Shown piece after piece: positions 6,980 to 7,702 of a stretch of DNA of 7,702 nt. Each line of letters begins with the position of its first letter. Position 1 is the stretch's first letter. A program made the translations under genes and the position numbers. Source of the DNA: Lentisphaeria bacterium. Its GTDB lineage: Bacteria; Verrucomicrobiota; Lentisphaeria; Oligosphaerales; PUNB01. Location: NCBI GenBank assembly GCA_007133055.1, contig SLNM01000176.1:1-7702 (forward strand). Reading direction: 5' to 3'. The notes under the pieces are model-generated. The model saw nothing but the letters and a program-made list of their open reading frames with translations. It searched no databases and was not told the origin of the DNA.

Positions 6980-6991
6980 TTAGCCCATTTC

Positions 6992-7103
6992 GTAGGTCGA
7001 CAACATCCCGAAGGGATATAGGCCGTGCGTCAGCATGGCAGCGAAGCGGCAATCCGAGTCGACCAGGCTCGATTCGCGTGGTCGACTCGGATAGTCGACC
7101 TAC
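6992..7103. repeat. Cloverleaf-like palindromic element with four GTCGAC sites
   Basis: The closing stem GTAGGTCGAC (6992-7001) pairs perfectly with GTCGACCTAC (7094-7103). Inside are three hairpins in order: ATCCC-GAA-GGGAT (7005-7017); GCCGTGC-GTCA-GCATGGC with one G-U pair (7022-7039); and a perfect 14-bp stem ATCCGAGTCGACCA / TGGTCGACTCGGAT (7052-7065 / 7079-7092) with a 13-nt loop. GTCGAC occurs at 6996, 7058, 7081 and 7094, always within a stem, so alternative pairings are possible. The design resembles REP/BIME-type or MITE-type elements. It could also be a structured RNA. No associated transposase is present here. Confidence 0.7.
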
Positions 7104-7131
7104 AAAATTAACATTTCGCAATTCTCTGGGA

Positions 7132-7181
7132 AAGTTGTAAGTTGTGAATGGTAAGTAGTAATGTGGGATGTGGGATGTGGG
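7132..7181 (+). repeat. Degenerate 7-bp tandem repeat array
   Basis: Seven consecutive heptads can be read: AAGTTGT, AAGTTGT, GAATGGT, AAGTAGT, AATGTGG, GATGTGG, GATGTGG (7132-7180). The last three share ATGTGGG in a one-base-shifted register (7161-7181). The strand is rich in G and T and nearly free of C. The 7-bp step is not a codon multiple, which argues against coding. It resembles short heptanucleotide repeat tracts known from intergenic DNA of several bacterial groups. Confidence 0.75.
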
Positions 7182-7182
7182 A

Positions 7183-7217
7183 CGGTTCCGGGCGGTCGTA
7201 GAGATTGGCCGGAACCG
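7183..7217. repeat. 9-bp perfect inverted repeat
   Basis: CGGTTCCGG (7183-7191) is perfectly complementary to CCGGAACCG (7209-7217), around a 17-nt loop. It starts immediately after the heptad array. No T-run follows; the next bases are CTTCCCTCCCGGGGGG. It is most likely a small palindromic repeat element rather than a terminator. Confidence 0.6.
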
Positions 7218-7320
7218 CTTCCCTCCCGGGGGGTTGATAGCAATCAGTCATTCAATAGGCACCTCGAGCGCGGCAGCGTCGATGTGTCTTATGTGAGACT
7301 TCGCGTTGTTGAGCGCTAGA

Positions 7321-7352
7321 AACTGTCAGAGTTCCGCGTTTACGCGGCAGTT
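7321..7352. repeat. Interrupted hairpin, REP-like
   Basis: AACTG (7321-7325) pairs with CAGTT (7348-7352). Inside them CCGCG-TTTA-CGCGG (7334-7347) forms a perfect 5-bp stem with a tetraloop. An 8-nt bulge (7326-7333) sits on the left arm. Just downstream AGCGAGC is directly repeated at 7355-7361 and 7365-7371. The compact stem-loop with a bulge is typical of REP-type palindromes. Confidence 0.6.
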
Positions 7353-7392
7353 GCAGCGAGCTTTAGCGAGCGGGCTTGTCCTCGGTTCGCGC

Positions 7393-7436
7393 TCCGTGGG
7401 CTGAAGCCTCCGGATGGCTTCCGCCTCAAGGCGGAA
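7393..7436. repeat. Two adjacent hairpins, REP-like
   Basis: The first hairpin is TCCG..GGCT-GA-AGCC..CGGA (7393-7414), with a 2x2 internal loop and a very tight apex. The second is a perfect 7-bp stem with tetraloop, TTCCGCC-TCAA-GGCGGAA (7419-7436). Together with 7321-7352 they make a cluster of three hairpins within about 115 bp, in a stretch whose reading frames encode nothing recognisable. Confidence 0.6.
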
Positions 7437-7440
7437 TTCT

Positions 7441-7472
7441 GACCTTGGGGTGCGGCCGGTACAATCAAGGTC
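7441..7472. repeat. 7-bp inverted repeat
   Basis: GACCTTG (7441-7447) is perfectly complementary to CAAGGTC (7466-7472), around an 18-nt GC-rich loop. It begins four bases after the preceding hairpin and appears to belong to the same repeat cluster. Confidence 0.45.
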
Positions 7473-7534
7473 TCGCCCTCGGGGTATCAGGCGCGCCACG
7501 CTGGAAGCCGGTCTTGTACGCAAAGATTTTCAAC

Positions 7535-7561
7535 CGCGAAATACGCGAAATATGCGAAAAG
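7535..7561 (+). repeat. 9-bp tandem repeat, three copies
   Basis: CGCGAAATA occurs at 7535-7543 and 7544-7552 and continues as the variant TGCGAAAAG at 7553-7561. From memory, CGCGAAATACGCGAAA-type tracts are widespread in intergenic DNA of PVC-group genomes. A 9-bp period is a codon multiple and explains why short open frames run through it. Confidence 0.75.
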
Positions 7562-7582
7562 TGGACAGGGCAGAATTCGAAC

Positions 7583-7612
7583 CACTGATGGACACTGATA
7601 AACACTGATCAT
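7583..7612 (+). repeat. 10-bp tandem repeat, three copies
   Basis: CACTGAT recurs exactly every 10 bp: CACTGATGGA (7583-7592), CACTGATAAA (7593-7602) and CACTGATCAT (7603-7612). It lies 21 bp after the CGCGAAATA tract. As far as I remember, the two motifs often occur together in PVC-group intergenic DNA. A 10-bp step is about one helical turn, placing each CACTGAT on the same face of the DNA. Confidence 0.78.
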
Positions 7613-7618
7613 GGCGGA

Positions 7619-7653
7619 AGGATTATGCTCTCCCGCTGGTCGTGCTTAATCCT
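7619..7653. repeat. 7-bp inverted repeat
   Basis: AGGATTA (7619-7625) is perfectly complementary to TAATCCT (7647-7653), around a 21-nt loop. It follows directly after the 10-bp tandem array and is followed by the palindrome CCCGCGGG (7654-7661). No T-run follows the hairpin directly, so a terminator role is not supported. Confidence 0.45.
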
Positions 7654-7702
7654 CCCGCGGGTGTCATCCCTCCGGGAAGTCTTTTTCTGTGTAATTCTGC
7701 GT

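Larger units (their letters stand above)
6868..7121. repeat. Outer 10-bp inverted repeat enclosing two palindromic elements
   Basis: TTGCGAAATG at 6868-6877 is perfectly inverted as CATTTCGCAA at 7112-7121. A shorter CATTTCG (6986-6992) lies between them at the junction of the two internal palindromes. The 254-bp segment between the arms contains the 16-bp inverted repeat at 6900-6979 and the cloverleaf at 6992-7103. This nesting resembles a non-autonomous mobile element (MITE-like) or two abutting elements. I could not find a convincing target-site duplication outside the arms, and there is no transposase gene in the window. Confidence 0.45.
6784..7702. other. Gene-free 919-bp intergenic mosaic of repeats
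   Basis: No frame of either strand here has a convincing protein with a ribosome site. The short open frames translate the repeats themselves. The stretch holds several unrelated repeat types in succession, listed separately: inverted repeats and a cloverleaf-like palindrome (6868-7121), a heptad array (7132-7181), hairpins (7183-7217, 7321-7352, 7393-7436, 7441-7472), and 9-bp and 10-bp tandem arrays (7535-7612). I see no distinct element in 6784-6866 or 7218-7320. No clear terminator follows the beta-helix gene. Confidence 0.8.

Noticed and set aside
6943..7140. A 65-codon plus-strand frame and a matching minus-strand frame (6933-7121).
   Set aside because: Both run through the palindromic cloverleaf. 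The presence of open frames on both strands follows from its inverted symmetry.
7326..7523. A 65-codon minus-strand frame and overlapping plus-strand frames (7376-7608).
   Set aside because: They translate hairpins and tandem repeats, have no convincing ribosome sites and resemble no protein family. They are best explained as spurious frames through repeats.
7571..7592. On the minus strand GGTTCGAATTCTGCCC resembles a tRNA T-arm.
   Set aside because: The bases on either side of TTCGAAT cannot form the 5-bp T-stem, and no acceptor, D-arm or anticodon arm is found around it. The bases belong to the spacer between two tandem arrays.
7667..7685. TCCC-TCC-GGGA followed by AGTCTTTTT, a possible intrinsic terminator.
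   Set aside because: The stem has only 4 bp and the T-run begins four bases after it. No gene on the + strand ends nearby.
6868..7702. Possible CRISPR array, because of the many short repeats.
   Set aside because: The repeats are of different types and sizes, with no constant 25-40 bp direct repeat alternating with unique spacers, and no cas gene is present.

Overview
The window reads as an accessory or carbohydrate-metabolism stretch of a moderately GC-rich bacterium. I place it tentatively in the Planctomycetota-Verrucomicrobiota-Lentisphaerota/Kiritimatiellota group. This is inference from three things: the style of the TPR protein (1851-3245), the large right-handed beta-helix protein of a type common in that group (4579-6783), and the intergenic repeats built on CGCGAAATA and CACTGATGGA motifs. 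No rRNA, tRNA or marker gene is present to confirm the taxonomy.

Layout: all five convincing genes lie on the + strand. (1) 1-641 is an IclR-family regulator whose 5' end lies outside the window. (2) A 174-bp GC-rich spacer carries a tandem repeat with two hairpins whose stems differ by a compensating base pair. (3) 816-1706 encodes a TIM-barrel sugar phosphate isomerase/epimerase with all four expected metal ligands. (4) An AT-rich spacer with a sigma70-like promoter precedes a 464-aa TPR protein (1851-3245). (5) A short spacer holds a strong Shine-Dalgarno sequence, a possible 14-codon leader ORF and an 18-bp direct repeat. (6) 3369-4388 is a complete LacI-family regulator. (7) A 190-bp AT-rich spacer has a TATAAT box, a spaced 12-bp inverted repeat and a 9-bp tandem duplication. 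(8) 4579-6783 is a 734-aa parallel beta-helix protein with a charged, helix-prone insertion and no signal peptide.

The last 919 bp (6784-7702) contain no credible gene. They are a mosaic of distinct repeat types. These are a 16-bp inverted repeat with 12-bp periodic arms, a roughly 112-bp cloverleaf-like palindrome built on four GTCGAC sites, a degenerate heptad array, REP-like hairpins, and 9-bp and 10-bp periodic tandem repeats. This is the most unusual part of the window.

How the genes may work together (inference): two sugar-type regulators, IclR and LacI, flank or precede a sugar isomerase/epimerase and a polysaccharide-type beta-helix protein. That fits small carbohydrate-utilisation modules under local control. 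The TPR gene looks like an unrelated housekeeping or scaffold gene between them. I found no clear defence, secretion or other new multi-gene system. The novelty candidates are the noncoding elements.
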